This document shows, one piece after another, positions 1-9,241 of a stretch of 40,753 bases of DNA. Under the pieces are notes generated by a model that was not told the DNA's origin, searched no databases, and saw nothing but the letters and a program-made list of their open reading frames with translations. Source of the DNA: Opitutaceae bacterium (GTDB lineage Bacteria; Verrucomicrobiota; Verrucomicrobiia; Opitutales; Opitutaceae); the NCBI GenBank assembly GCA_005792355.1, contig SXSC01000317.1, positions 1 through 40,753 of the forward strand, written 5' to 3'. How positions within the stretch are numbered: the stretch's first letter is position 1; the number at the start of each line of letters is the position of its first letter. Both the position numbers and the translations under genes were made by a program.

Positions 1-560
<560 letters not shown>

Positions 561-639
561 CTACTTTCTTGCGCGGCGAATGCATTGCCGGCGCTAATGG
601 AAGGTGACGGGTGGGCGTCTGGCAGCCACCGTTCGTTCG

Positions 640-656
640 CGGCGTCCGCAACGCCG
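640..656 (-). terminator. Weak hairpin downstream of the YjbR-like gene
   Basis: A perfect 6-bp stem (CGGCGT / ACGCCG) with a 5-nt loop lies just past the stop of the minus-strand YjbR-like gene. No T-run follows on the minus strand, so a terminator role is only a guess. The rest of 444-673 holds no recognisable gene; it includes the upstream region of icd. Confidence 0.25.
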
Positions 657-673
657 ACGCCCCGCAGGAAATC

Positions 674-1015
674 TCACGCGGGTTTATTTTTCGGCGGTTT
701 CGAGTCGAGATTTCGCCGCGCGATTTCAAGCAGGGGTCGCATCGCGCCAGCCTTCGCGGATGCGAGGCGGACACTCGTCGCTCCGCGCTGACCCCAGACA
801 CCGGCGCAGGGAGCAAACGTCGCGGGTGAATCCTTGAGCAGAGGCTGTTGCTGCTCCGGCGTGAGCTTCAACACCCCGTAGCCCTCGTTCGGATAGCCGA
901 GCGTGGCGAAAATCTTCCCCTGACAGCGAAAATCCACGTGTCCCATGTGCGACGACTCGATGGCTTCAGGCAAACTAAGCGCGAGGTCGCGAAAATTTTC
1001 AGCGGTCACCGGCAT
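674..1015 (-). CDS. MmcQ/YjbR family protein
   Basis: A 113-aa protein starting MPVTAENFRDLALSLPEAIE. It has the features of the MmcQ/YjbR family (PF04237): the LALSLPEA/ESSHMGHVDFR N-terminal segment, the KIFATLGY strand, and the LTPEQQQPLL stretch. The family has a CyaY-like fold and is often described as DNA-binding; substrate and partner are unknown. An in-frame ATG five codons upstream (1030) is possible, but the family N-terminus matches the inner ATG. The gene follows the M16 protease gene on the same strand with a ~25-bp gap, so the two could be co-transcribed. The C-terminal NLDSKPPKNKPA tail is probably disordered. Confidence 0.8.
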   Translation of the reverse strand: MPVTAENFRDLALSLPEAIESSHMGHVDFRCQGKIFATLGYPNEGYGVLKLTPEQQQPLLKDSPATFAPCAGVWGQRGATSVRLASAKAGAMRPLLEIARRNLDSKPPKNKPA

Positions 1016-1040
1016 CCTCCGTTTTCCCACCCGGATTCAC

Positions 1041-3824
1041 TCACCAAGCGACTTCCGCCTTCTTGAAATCGCCCGCTCGGAAATAACTCATTTGCGACAG
1101 ATCAATGCGCCGCCGGAGGGCGCTCTGCACTTGTTCGGGAGTGAGCGCCTGGACTTTTTGCTCCAATTCCGCGTCCCACGCCATCGTGCGGCCCCAGAAG
1201 CGATGATCCGACAACTGGCCGACCACCTCGCTGTCTTCGGCGCGCTCGACTTGCCGCGATTGCAGCCAGTCCTTCTTCGCCGCCGCGACTTCCTCGGGTT
1301 TGAAGCCGTTCTGCATGATCTGATTCAGCTCGTCTTTGAACGAAGCTTCCACCTTGGGTGCGTTCTGCGGAGCGCTGATGGCGCTGAAACGAAGGGTCGC
1401 ATTTTCGTCCCGCGTTGGGGCCCAGAAACCGCCGCCGATGCCATAACTCAAGCCCTCGCGACCGCGGACGCGCGCGAAGAGCCTTGAGTTGCTCATTCCG
1501 CCGATGATGTAGGCGCCGAGCATCAGCGCCGGGAAATCGGGATCGGTGTTGGACATCTGGACCGCCACAGCGGCAAACCAGCTGGCGTTGGCCTTGTCCG
1601 CGGTTTCGAACGCGGCGAGCTTCGGTGCAATCTTTTGAAAGCGGCCCTCGATCCGGGCGTATTTCTTCGGACTTTCCCAGCCGCTGAAGAGTCCGCTGAG
1701 CTGCTGTTGCACCGCGGCAGGATCAAAGTCGCCGACCAGGGTGATTTCGCCGTGCGACGCGCCGTAGAATCCCCGGTGGAAGGCCCGCACCTGTTCGAGC
1801 GTCAGCGTCTTCAACTGCTCGATGCTTTCGTCGATTGTCTGGACATAGCGCACGTCCTCCTTCGGCCACGAGTTGAGGTGGCGGTAAATGGCCCGCGACG
1901 CGATTGCCCCCGGATCGCTTTTTTGGTTCTCCATCCACGCCAGTGACGATTGCCGCAGCTCCTCGAATTCCTTTTCAGAAAACGACGGCTCGCGGAGAAT
2001 TTCCGCGACAAGATCGAGCACCGGCTTGAGGTTCTCGCGCGTCGTTTTGAGTTCGACGTATGCCCCGGAGGAACCGCCGGAGAGGTTCACCTCCGCTTTC
2101 AGGCGGTCGAACTCGTCCTTAATTTGCTCGCGCGTGTGGCGCTGCGTGCCGCGCATCAACAATTGGGCGGCGACGCCGGCCCCCAGCCGGGCCGAGCCCC
2201 ACAGCGAACGCTCGTCGCCAAAGTGGAGCCCGATCTGGCCGTGCACCTGCGCGCCACGAGTTTTCTTGTTCAGGAATGACAGCTTGAGTCCGCCCGGCAG
2301 ATCGAGGAGCTGCGTCTGCCGGTCGATATTCTCAGGCGACGCGTCGAATGCCTCGCCTTTCGCCACCAGCGCCTCGCCCTTGTAACCCTGCAGGAGCGCG
2401 GCCACGTCGGGGGGCTCGGGAATCTCCGCGCGCGCGGGCGACCGGTCGGGAATGAAGCGACCGATCGTGCGGTTCGAGGCGATGAAGTATTTGACGGCCG
2501 CCGCCGTCGCCTGGGCGGCCGTGAGCTGTCGGATGCGGTCGCGGTGGAGAAAGAAAAGACGCCAGTCGCCCTGCGCCTGCCACTCGGTGAGTTCCAGCGC
2601 GACGCGTTCTGAATTGTTGAGCGTCAGTTCGAAGTTTTTTTGCCACCGGGTTTTCGCCCGATTAATCTCTTCGTCGGTGAACGGCTTGGTTTTGATTTCG
2701 TCGATCGTGGCCACCATCACGTTCACCGCGTCGTCCAGCGACTTCTCGATTCGCACCGAAGCTCGGGCCAACATCGCCCCTGGATCCATCTGCCGGTAGG
2801 CATCACTGCTCACAGTCGCAGCCGTACCCGTTGCGACCAGGGCTTTGTAGAGGCGGCCGGATGGATTGTCCCCGAGGGCGCTGGCGGCCATCTCCACCGC
2901 GGCGAATTCCGCGTCGGGGCCCGCGGGGATGTGATGCAGGAGACAGATCGCCTGCACGTCGCCGACGCGACGCAGCGTCACGGCGCGCTCGCCGTCCTGC
3001 GTGGGCTCGGTGGTGTAGGTCCTCCGGAGCAGCCGGGTCGGCTTGGGAATTGGCGAAAAGACCTGATGCACGAGCGCGAGCGTCTTGGCTTCGTCGAATT
3101 TTCCGGCGACGACGAGCACGGCATTATCGGGCTGGTAAAAGTGGCGGTAAAACGCCTGCAAGCGCTCGATCGGCACGCGTTCAATGTCGGAGCGCGCCCC
3201 GATGACAGTCTTCCCGTAGTTGTGCCAGAGAAACGCGGTCGAAAACGTGCGTTCCTCGAGAATGCCCGCGGGGCGGTTTTCGCCGGCTTCAAATTCGTTG
3301 CGCACGACGGTCATCTCGCTGTCGAGGTCTTTCTTTGCGATGAAGGAATTGACCATCCGGTCTGCCTCCAAGGCGAGGGCCCATTGCAGATTTTCGTCAG
3401 ACGCCTGCACGGTCTCGAAGTAATTTGTGCGGTCGAAATCGGTGGTGCCGTTCCAGGAGGCCCCGTGCTCGCCAAACGACTGCAGGATATTCGGAAACTT
3501 GGTCGAGCCCTTGAACAAGAGGTGCTCCAGCAAGTGCGCCATGCCGGTCTCGCCGTAATCCTCGTGGCGCGAGCCGACCATGTAGGTGATGTTGACGGTG
3601 ACATTCGCCTTGGTGGGCTCGGCGAAGAGCAGCACGCGAAGACCGTTTTCGAGGCGGTATTCGCTGATGCCCTCGACGCTGGTGACGTATTGCACGCCCG
3701 TCGGCAGCGGCACCGGCGCCGGAGATTGCGCGAGAACCGGCACAGGGAAAAGCAGGGCGAGGCACGAAGCAACGAGCGAGGGACGAATCCGCAGTGCTCG
3801 GGCTGAAGCAATAAGTGCAGTCAT
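1041..3824 (-). CDS. Secreted two-domain M16 family zinc metallopeptidase
   Basis: 927 aa with an N-terminal signal peptide (hydrophobic stretch ending near VLAQ, residues 1-32). The first M16 domain has the inverted zinc motif HLLEH at residues 97-101, plus a downstream acidic segment (VVRNEFE, around E177) expected to give the third ligand. A second, non-catalytic M16-like domain follows from about residue 510 (RLGAGVAAQLLMRGTQ onwards). This is the PqqL/insulinase-like architecture of ~900-aa bacterial proteases that degrade peptides in the periplasm. The open frame extends 44 codons further upstream, but that stretch is basic and lacks a signal sequence, so the ATG at 3824 giving MTALIASARALRIRPS is preferred. 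Substrate unknown. Confidence 0.9.
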   Translation of the reverse strand: MTALIASARALRIRPSLVASCLALLFPVPVLAQSPAPVPLPTGVQYVTSVEGISEYRLENGLRVLLFAEPTKANVTVNITYMVGSRHEDYGETGMAHLLEHLLFKGSTKFPNILQSFGEHGASWNGTTDFDRTNYFETVQASDENLQWALALEADRMVNSFIAKKDLDSEMTVVRNEFEAGENRPAGILEERTFSTAFLWHNYGKTVIGARSDIERVPIERLQAFYRHFYQPDNAVLVVAGKFDEAKTLALVHQVFSPIPKPTRLLRRTYTTEPTQDGERAVTLRRVGDVQAICLLHHIPAGPDAEFAAVEMAASALGDNPSGRLYKALVATGTAATVSSDAYRQMDPGAMLARASVRIEKSLDDAVNVMVATIDEIKTKPFTDEEINRAKTRWQKNFELTLNNSERVALELTEWQAQGDWRLFFLHRDRIRQLTAAQATAAAVKYFIASNRTIGRFIPDRSPARAEIPEPPDVAALLQGYKGEALVAKGEAFDASPENIDRQTQLLDLPGGLKLSFLNKKTRGAQVHGQIGLHFGDERSLWGSARLGAGVAAQLLMRGTQRHTREQIKDEFDRLKAEVNLSGGSSGAYVELKTTRENLKPVLDLVAEILREPSFSEKEFEELRQSSLAWMENQKSDPGAIASRAIYRHLNSWPKEDVRYVQTIDESIEQLKTLTLEQVRAFHRGFYGASHGEITLVGDFDPAAVQQQLSGLFSGWESPKKYARIEGRFQKIAPKLAAFETADKANASWFAAVAVQMSNTDPDFPALMLGAYIIGGMSNSRLFARVRGREGLSYGIGGGFWAPTRDENATLRFSAISAPQNAPKVEASFKDELNQIMQNGFKPEEVAAAKKDWLQSRQVERAEDSEVVGQLSDHRFWGRTMAWDAELEQKVQALTPEQVQSALRRRIDLSQMSYFRAGDFKKAEVAW

Positions 3825-3958
3825 CGGGAAGGGAACTGACGTAGGTTTCGCCCGGTGCGGCGTGTCACGCGAGTATATTCCCCCGCAGGATTGGCTCGCC
3901 CGGGCGCCGGTGCGGTGTCTGGCTCCCGCCACCCACACTCTTCCCTTCCGGCGCAAAG

Positions 3959-4693
3959 GTGGTGATGCCGAAGGTCAGGGAGACGTCGGACAAGCCGGTG
4001 CGCTTTGCGTTTATCACCCATCATCACGGAGATCATGCCTACGGCAACCAGGTGTGGGCTGAGGTGGGGGCGACGATTGTGGCCACCGAGGCGGCGCTCG
4101 GTGAGATGAAGACGGTCGAAACGGGATACTATGGCGGTGGGCCGGGGCGTTGGGAGAATGCGGCGAAGAAGCGGCCCGATGTCGCGGCGAGCAGACTGAA
4201 GCCGCCGACGCTGCTCTTTCCGCGCGAATTGTTTTTTGACGATGGCAAGCGTCGCGTGGAGCTGCGTTGGTTTGGCGTCGCGCACACGAAGGGCGACGCC
4301 TTCGTGTGGCTGCCCAAGGAAAAGATTCTCTACACCGGCGACGCGTGTGTAAACGGGCCGCACAACAATTTGAACGACGGCAACGTTGCGGAGTGGATCA
4401 AGACCCTCGAGAAGGTGAAGCAACTGGGTGCGGAGAAAGTCGTGCCGGGCCATGGACCGATCGGCGGACCGGAGATCCTGGTCGATCAGCAGGCGTACTT
4501 TGTCGATCTGCACCGGCGCGTGAAGGCGCACTTTGAGGCCGGTCGTTCGCCGGCGGAAATGAAAGCGGCGGTGCCGGAGTTGGCGGCAGAATTGAAAAAA
4601 GTGGCGAACATCGCGCGGTACGTGCCGGAGAACCTCACCACCCAAGCGGAGAAAGTGTATCGCGAGCTGGGTGGAGCGGCGTTTCCCAAGTGA
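3959..4693 (+). CDS. Metallo-beta-lactamase-fold hydrolase, N-terminally truncated
   Basis: 244 aa from a GTG (alternative ATG at 3965). The MBL zinc motif HHHGDH lies only about 20 residues from the start, followed by the GDA and PGHG motifs of the fold. Complete MBL-fold proteins of this kind carry a further ~60-80 residues (first beta-strands, often a signal peptide) before HxHxDH. Upstream the same frame is open only back to a TAG at 3842-3844, and its translation is not MBL-like. Family-like sequence seems to begin around KVVMPKVRET. Either the 5' end has been lost (pseudogene) or this is a shortened protein. It sits back-to-back with the M16 gene, 134 bp apart, and 36 bp ahead of the pectate lyase gene. 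Confidence 0.7.
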   Translation: MVMPKVRETSDKPVRFAFITHHHGDHAYGNQVWAEVGATIVATEAALGEMKTVETGYYGGGPGRWENAAKKRPDVAASRLKPPTLLFPRELFFDDGKRRVELRWFGVAHTKGDAFVWLPKEKILYTGDACVNGPHNNLNDGNVAEWIKTLEKVKQLGAEKVVPGHGPIGGPEILVDQQAYFVDLHRRVKAHFEAGRSPAEMKAAVPELAAELKKVANIARYVPENLTTQAEKVYRELGGAAFPK

Positions 4694-4729
4694 GTTTTGT
4701 GATTTGCCCCGTGGATCGGGCGGTGTGAG

Positions 4730-5857
4730 ATGGCGGGCATGTTGCTTCCGCTGCTCCTTGCGGCCGCCGTTGGCGGTACCACCTCGATCGACATTTCCGG
4801 CTTCAGCGATTCGCGGCATCATTGGCGCAACATCATCCAGCCGGAGCGCTTCATGCAGGCGCTGCCGGGGCAGCCCGCATACCAACCGGAGCAGGTGCGC
4901 GAAATCGCGGCAAACCTCCTGCTCTTCCAGCGCGCCAACGGCGGCTGGCCGAAAGACTACGACATGCTGGCGGTGCTGACCGAGGAGCAGAAAAAATTGG
5001 TCCGCGACACGCGGGCCAACGCCGACACCTCGTTCGACAACCACAACACGCACCCGCAGGTCGATTATCTGGCGCGGGCGTATGCACTGCTCGGCGACGC
5101 CGCGTACCGCGACGCGTGCGTGCGGGGCCTCGATTTCATGCTGGCGGCGCAGTATGCGAATGGCGGATTCCCGCAGCGCTGGCCGAAACCGAGCGGGCTG
5201 GGGGCGCGCATCACATTTAACGATGGCGTGATGATGGGTATCCTGAACGTGCTGCGCGACGCCGCGGCCGGCGCGCCGCACTTCGCCTGTCTCGACCAGA
5301 CTCGCCGTGAGCGGGCGCGGGTGGCGGTGGGGAAGGGGATTGATTGCATCTTGCAGATGCAGATCGCGGTGGACCGCCGGCGCACCGGCTGGGGACAGCA
5401 ACACGATGAGAAGACACTTGCCAGCGCGCCGGCGCGGACGTTTGAACCGGCGTGTATCTCGCCCACCGAGACCATCGGCATCGTGGCGTTTCTGATCCGG
5501 GAGGAGCGACCCTCGGCCGCGATCGTGGAGGCGGTCGAGGCGGCGGTGGCATGGCTGAAAAAGGTGCAGCTCAGGGGAATTCGGATTGAACGAATCCCGG
5601 CGCCGGCCGCGGAGTATATCCGCCACAAGACGGACTTCGATGTCGTCGTGGTGCAGGACGAGAAGGCGCCACCGCTCCTGCCGCGGATGGTCGAAATCGG
5701 GACGGATCGCGCCCTGTTTGCGAGCCGGAGCGGAGTGATTGCGTATTCGCTGGCTGAGATCGATCGCGAGCGGCGCACGGGTTCGGGGTGGTTTACGCCG
5801 TGGCCGGGGCGGTTGATCGAAACGGATTATCCGAAGTGGCGGGCCGGGGTTCGGTAG
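4730..5857 (+). CDS. pelA: Pectate lyase, polysaccharide lyase family 10
   Basis: 375 aa. Motifs of PL10 pectate lyases (PF09492) are present in order: LLLFQRANGGWPKDYDM near residue 65, a DNHNTHPQVDYLARAY segment, QYANGGFPQRWP near 145, ITFNDGVMMG, TGWGQQHDEKTLASAPARTFEPA near 225, and the C-terminal RSGVIAYSLAEI/RRTGSGW region. The enzyme cleaves polygalacturonate by beta-elimination. A short hydrophobic N-terminus (MAGMLLPLLLAAAVGG) suggests export. The usual TIDNGAT motif appears as TSFDNHNT, a variant. It starts shortly after the MBL-fold gene and is followed by a small secreted protein on the same strand. Identification is firm; substrate range is not. Confidence 0.93.
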   Translation: MAGMLLPLLLAAAVGGTTSIDISGFSDSRHHWRNIIQPERFMQALPGQPAYQPEQVREIAANLLLFQRANGGWPKDYDMLAVLTEEQKKLVRDTRANADTSFDNHNTHPQVDYLARAYALLGDAAYRDACVRGLDFMLAAQYANGGFPQRWPKPSGLGARITFNDGVMMGILNVLRDAAAGAPHFACLDQTRRERARVAVGKGIDCILQMQIAVDRRRTGWGQQHDEKTLASAPARTFEPACISPTETIGIVAFLIREERPSAAIVEAVEAAVAWLKKVQLRGIRIERIPAPAAEYIRHKTDFDVVVVQDEKAPPLLPRMVEIGTDRALFASRSGVIAYSLAEIDRERRTGSGWFTPWPGRLIETDYPKWRAGVR

Positions 5858-5919
5858 AATTTCGTAGCGAAATCGGCGGGACGCCGTACGGTCTGGACGG
5901 TCTATTCCAGATGCGATTC

Positions 5920-6468
5920 ATGAAAAAACTCTGCACGCTCTTTCTTCTCACGCTTTCGGGCGCACTTGGGCAGGTGGAAACGCTCGACTTCGGGCCGCGC
6001 GGGAAATTGACGATTTATCTGCCGGGCGAATGGAATGTAATCACCACCCGCAACACCGAACAGATCACCATGACGATTGCGCCGAAGAAGGAGTCGGTGA
6101 ACGCTGCGGGCTCGGTGATCGTGACGTTTCCGGACGTCGATCGACTCGACACCAAAGCGCGGCTTAAGTTGCGGGTCGAGGCCGACTGTCAGGTGTACAT
6201 CGAGGAATCGGTCGAGCGTAAGGCGCTTGCCCGCGAGTTTTCACTCCGGACGGGCTTTGGGTACTATTGCAGTTTCACCGATCCGAAACTGCGGGGGAAA
6301 CCAATGGAGAAGGGCAACTACAAGGTGCTGAGCGCTGGAAAAATCCGGCTGACGCCCGAGGTGATCGTGGATGTGTCGTTCATGGCCGAGGGATTTTCCG
6401 ACGAGGCGTACCAGCAGTTGCTGGGCGCGCTGGAAGGGATGGAGTTTTCGCCGGGCCGCGGGCGATGA
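5920..6468 (+). CDS. Hypothetical small secreted protein
   Basis: 182 aa beginning MKKLCTLFLLTLSGALGQ, a clear signal peptide, followed by a beta-rich mature part (FGPRGKLTIYLPGEWNV, MTIAPKK, SVIVTFPDVD) and a C-terminal EAYQQLLGALEGMEFSPG. I recognise no named family; the layout resembles small periplasmic beta-sandwich proteins of unknown function. An ATG three codons upstream (5911) is an alternative, and the open frame extends further but without signal-peptide character. It lies about 60 bp after the pectate lyase gene on the same strand and may be co-transcribed, but nothing in the sequence links it to pectin. Confidence 0.6.
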   Translation: MKKLCTLFLLTLSGALGQVETLDFGPRGKLTIYLPGEWNVITTRNTEQITMTIAPKKESVNAAGSVIVTFPDVDRLDTKARLKLRVEADCQVYIEESVERKALAREFSLRTGFGYYCSFTDPKLRGKPMEKGNYKVLSAGKIRLTPEVIVDVSFMAEGFSDEAYQQLLGALEGMEFSPGRGR

Positions 6469-6539
6469 GGCTGCGATCGATTCGTTTGGATCAGCTCTGC
6501 GACGATTTTCCGCAAGGACGTTCCAACTTCGCCGGGCTG

Positions 6540-6611
6540 TAGGAGCGGGTTTATCCCGCGAAAGGCGGATCGGAAAATCGACCGGATTTTCGCGGCATGA
6601 AGCCGCTCCTA
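6540..6611. repeat. REP-like palindromic element
   Basis: A 72-nt imperfect inverted repeat. It opens with TAGGAGCGGGTTTATCCCGC and closes with the near-reverse-complement GCGGCATGAAGCCGCTCCTA, with GAAA.../...TTTTC inside. It lies between a plus-strand gene end and a minus-strand gene end, the usual place for REP elements, and may also act as a bidirectional terminator. Confidence 0.6.
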
Positions 6612-6729
6612 GAAAAACTCTTTTCCACCTTCGGCTTGCCCGCCGGAGGCGGCTTGCGGTTGCCGCGTTGCGGTCGAGGCAGCCTTCGGTCAATCCAAGC
6701 CCGATGAGGACATCGGGCTCCACCTTCGA

Positions 6730-7578
6730 TCACTTTGCGGCGGACGGGACCACCTTCGGCGTCGCGGAAGTGATCATGCGGATGACATAGTACGAGGCCG
6801 GCGTGTCTCCGCCGTTGCGCATGCCGTGGAGATCGTTTGACGCGAAGAAGACGACGGAGCCGGCGCCGGCTCGTTGGGTTTCGCCGTTGATGGTGATCTC
6901 CAGGGTGCCCTCCTTCACGATGACGATCTCGTCGTCGGGATGGCGGTGGGCGCCGTGGGCCGCTTCGCCGACCTTCACGGTGGTGACGTGGCACGTGAGG
7001 TTTGCCATCGTGGCGGTGGAGCCTTTCAGGACGTCGCGGCGCTCGCCGACCTTGGTGGGCACCGCGGTGAGTTTCGCCCAATCGAAGACCCCGGAAGGGC
7101 GCGTCGGATTGCGCAGGTGCGCGGCGGGATTGTGCGTCGTCGGGGTGGCGAGGTTGATCACCCAGTACGTGGCGCGAGTCGTCCCGATGTTGCGCACGGC
7201 ATGGGCGTCGTTGGACGCGTAGAAAAAGACCGAGCCGGGGCCGGCTTCCTGCGTCTGGTCGTTGAGGTGCACTTCGAGCTGGCCCTCCTTCACGATGATA
7301 AATTCCTCCTGGGGGTGTCGGTGCGGGGCGTGCGACGCCCTCCCGGGGTTCAAGGTCGTGATGTGGCACTCGAAGACGGCGAGGGTGGGGGTGGGGTGGT
7401 TGGCAACATCGCGGCGCTCGCCGTTGGGCGTGGTTCGCGCGACGAGTTTTTCCCAGGAAAAAACCCTCGATCCCAGCGGTGACGTGGAAACCGCGGGGGC
7501 GGCGGGGCTGGTGGGCATGATGGTGAGGAACGCCGCGAGAGCGAGAAAGGCGGAGACTGGAGTGATAGGACGGGGCAT
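6730..7578 (-). CDS. Secreted double-cupin protein
   Basis: 282 aa with a signal peptide (MPRPITPVSAFLALAAFLTI...) and two cupin_2 domains that look like an internal duplication. The first has HAPHRHPQEEFIIVKEG near residue 85 and SNDAHAVRN. The second has HGAHRHPDDEIVIVKEG near residue 210 and SNDLHGMRN. Both keep the HxH-x(3-4)-E and distal His metal ligands. Each half begins with the same phrase type (VFSWEKL...GERRDV / VFDWAKL...GERRDV). Cupins of this type bind a divalent metal and range from sugar- or phenolic-modifying enzymes to binding proteins; the substrate cannot be told. It is divergent from the membrane gene starting at 7698. Confidence 0.8.
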   Translation of the reverse strand: MPRPITPVSAFLALAAFLTIMPTSPAAPAVSTSPLGSRVFSWEKLVARTTPNGERRDVANHPTPTLAVFECHITTLNPGRASHAPHRHPQEEFIIVKEGQLEVHLNDQTQEAGPGSVFFYASNDAHAVRNIGTTRATYWVINLATPTTHNPAAHLRNPTRPSGVFDWAKLTAVPTKVGERRDVLKGSTATMANLTCHVTTVKVGEAAHGAHRHPDDEIVIVKEGTLEITINGETQRAGAGSVVFFASNDLHGMRNGGDTPASYYVIRMITSATPKVVPSAAK

Positions 7579-7697
7579 GATGAGACGTTAAATATCAGGA
7601 GGTGTTGGACGCGGAATCGAGCACCAGCGAGCTCGGAATGGATTCGGCGGTTTCGTGGTGACATCGGGCATCGCACCCCGCACTTTGCCCGCCCACT

Positions 7698-8303
7698 GTG
7701 ACGCTCTTCGCTTTCTACGTCGTCGTAATCACCCTTGGTATTCTGAGCATGGGCTTTCAGCTGCTCGCCTCGCGGCTGCTGAATCCGCACTTCGGCTCGT
7801 CGATTATTGTCTGGGCCTGGTTGATCTCGACGTTCCTCGCCGCTTTCAGCGCCGGTTCGATGATCGGCGGCTGGATCAGCAACCTGGCGCCGGAACCGCG
7901 ACGGCGCGGGCAGCTGGCCGGGGCTGCGGTCGCGGTGGTCACGCTGGGGCTCACGGCGATCGCCGGGCGCGCCATGTTGAACGGGATTGAGGCGAACTTT
8001 GCCGACGTGAGCGTGGCGCTGCTGATGTCGTGTGTGGGAATTTTCTTTTTGCCGGTGGCGGCGCTGTCGACGTTTGGGCCGCAGTGCGTGCAGTATCTCG
8101 CGTCGCGCGGCACCCCGCCCGGCAAGGCGTCCGGGGTGATCTATGGCGTCAGCACCCTCGGCAACATCGCCGGGGTGATGCTCACGGCGTTTGCGCTGAT
8201 TCCCAATTTCCGGGTCTCGACGCTGCTCTACCTCTGGCTCACCGTTGCGCTCGTGAGCCTGTCGGCCCTGGTGCGTCTCCTCCGTACTTCCTCCTCAGCA
8301 TGA
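7698..8303 (+). CDS. Membrane half of a fused-type spermidine synthase-like system
   Basis: 201 aa, almost all hydrophobic, with about five to six predicted membrane segments. It matches the N-terminal MFS-like membrane domain found in fused MFS/spermidine synthase proteins: SMGFQLLASRLLNPHFGSS at the start, GSMIGGWISN, and GKASGVIYGVSTLGNIAGVM. Here it stands as a separate gene whose TGA overlaps the ATG of the catalytic gene by ATGA at 8300-8303, implying translational coupling. It probably anchors or partners the next protein. Function unproven; transport is possible. Confidence 0.8.
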   Translation: MTLFAFYVVVITLGILSMGFQLLASRLLNPHFGSSIIVWAWLISTFLAAFSAGSMIGGWISNLAPEPRRRGQLAGAAVAVVTLGLTAIAGRAMLNGIEANFADVSVALLMSCVGIFFLPVAALSTFGPQCVQYLASRGTPPGKASGVIYGVSTLGNIAGVMLTAFALIPNFRVSTLLYLWLTVALVSLSALVRLLRTSSSA

Positions 8304-9220
8304 AACTTCTTCCCCTGTTTGCCGGTGCGGCGGCGCTTTCCGCTCTGGCCGGATTCGCGCGCGCTCAGGACTTTGTCGAGTATTTCGACACGATCTACAA
8401 CAGCCTGACGGTCGAGCGGCGCGGGCAGATCGTGGAGCTGCGGGCGCGGGCGCGCGGGAGCGAAGCGCTGGAGTCGGCGGTGAATCTCGCCGATCCGCTG
8501 CGGCTCGAGGTGGCGTACACGCGTTCGCTGTACGGGGCGCTCTTCCTGCAGCCACAACCGAAACGCGTGTTGATGATCGGGCTCGGCGGCGCGGGCTTTC
8601 ACCGGCTGTTCTCGGCCGCCTATCCCGACTCCCTGTTGCAGACCGTGGAACTCGACCCGATGGTGTTTGAGCTCTGCCGCGCGCGCATGCAGTTCAAGCC
8701 GACCCCGCAGACGCCGGTGACCATCATGGATGGCCGCATGTTTGTGAAGCGCGACAAGCAGCAATGGGACTGGCTGATTCTCGACGCCTTTCGCGGCGGC
8801 TTTGTGCCGCCGCACCTCAAGACCGAGGAGTTCTATCGGGAATGCGCGGCGCGGCTCAGTGAGCGGGGGGTGTTCATCAGCAACCTGCACGCGACGACCG
8901 AGCTTTATTACTCGGACCTGAAGACAATCCAGGCGGTGTTTCCCCAGGTGGTTTTGCTCAACACCGATGGTCGCGGCAACGTCATCGCCCTGGCCGTCAA
9001 ATACCGCGAGCCGGTCATCACGGACCCCACCAAGTGGCCGACGACGGCGGCGCTGCAGAACGCGGCCTTCGCCGGCCGGCTGGATCTGGATGCGATCCGC
9101 GCGGAACACATTCCGATCCCGACGAAGAAGCTGGGCAAGGCGCGCGTGCTCAGCGACGATTTTTCCCCGGTGGAGTTTCTCGACACCCTGAAGACCAATA
9201 ACACGGACAATCGGAAGTAA
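8300..9220 (+). CDS. Spermidine synthase-like SAM-dependent catalytic protein
   Basis: 306 aa. A Rossmann aminopropyl/methyltransferase core is visible: LMIGLGGAGFHRLF (SAM-binding glycine motif, near residue 95), TVELDPMVFELCRARM, a MDGRMFV acidic motif, and DWLILDAFRGGFVPPHL. This matches the catalytic domain of spermidine-synthase-like proteins. The start ATG overlaps the stop of the membrane gene (ATGA). The N-terminus MKLLPLFAGAAALSALAGFARAQ looks like a signal peptide or a membrane anchor, which is odd for a SAM-using enzyme. The open frame extends upstream through the membrane gene in another register, but that part is not coding-like. True product unknown. Confidence 0.82.
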   Translation: MKLLPLFAGAAALSALAGFARAQDFVEYFDTIYNSLTVERRGQIVELRARARGSEALESAVNLADPLRLEVAYTRSLYGALFLQPQPKRVLMIGLGGAGFHRLFSAAYPDSLLQTVELDPMVFELCRARMQFKPTPQTPVTIMDGRMFVKRDKQQWDWLILDAFRGGFVPPHLKTEEFYRECAARLSERGVFISNLHATTELYYSDLKTIQAVFPQVVLLNTDGRGNVIALAVKYREPVITDPTKWPTTAALQNAAFAGRLDLDAIRAEHIPIPTKKLGKARVLSDDFSPVEFLDTLKTNNTDNRK

Positions 9221-9241
9221 CGTGCGACGGCGCACCGCCCC

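Noticed and set aside
3821..5626. A 600-codon open frame antisense to the MBL and pectate lyase genes
   Set aside because: Arg/His/Pro-rich product with no motif; it is the complement of two recognised genes in GC-rich DNA.
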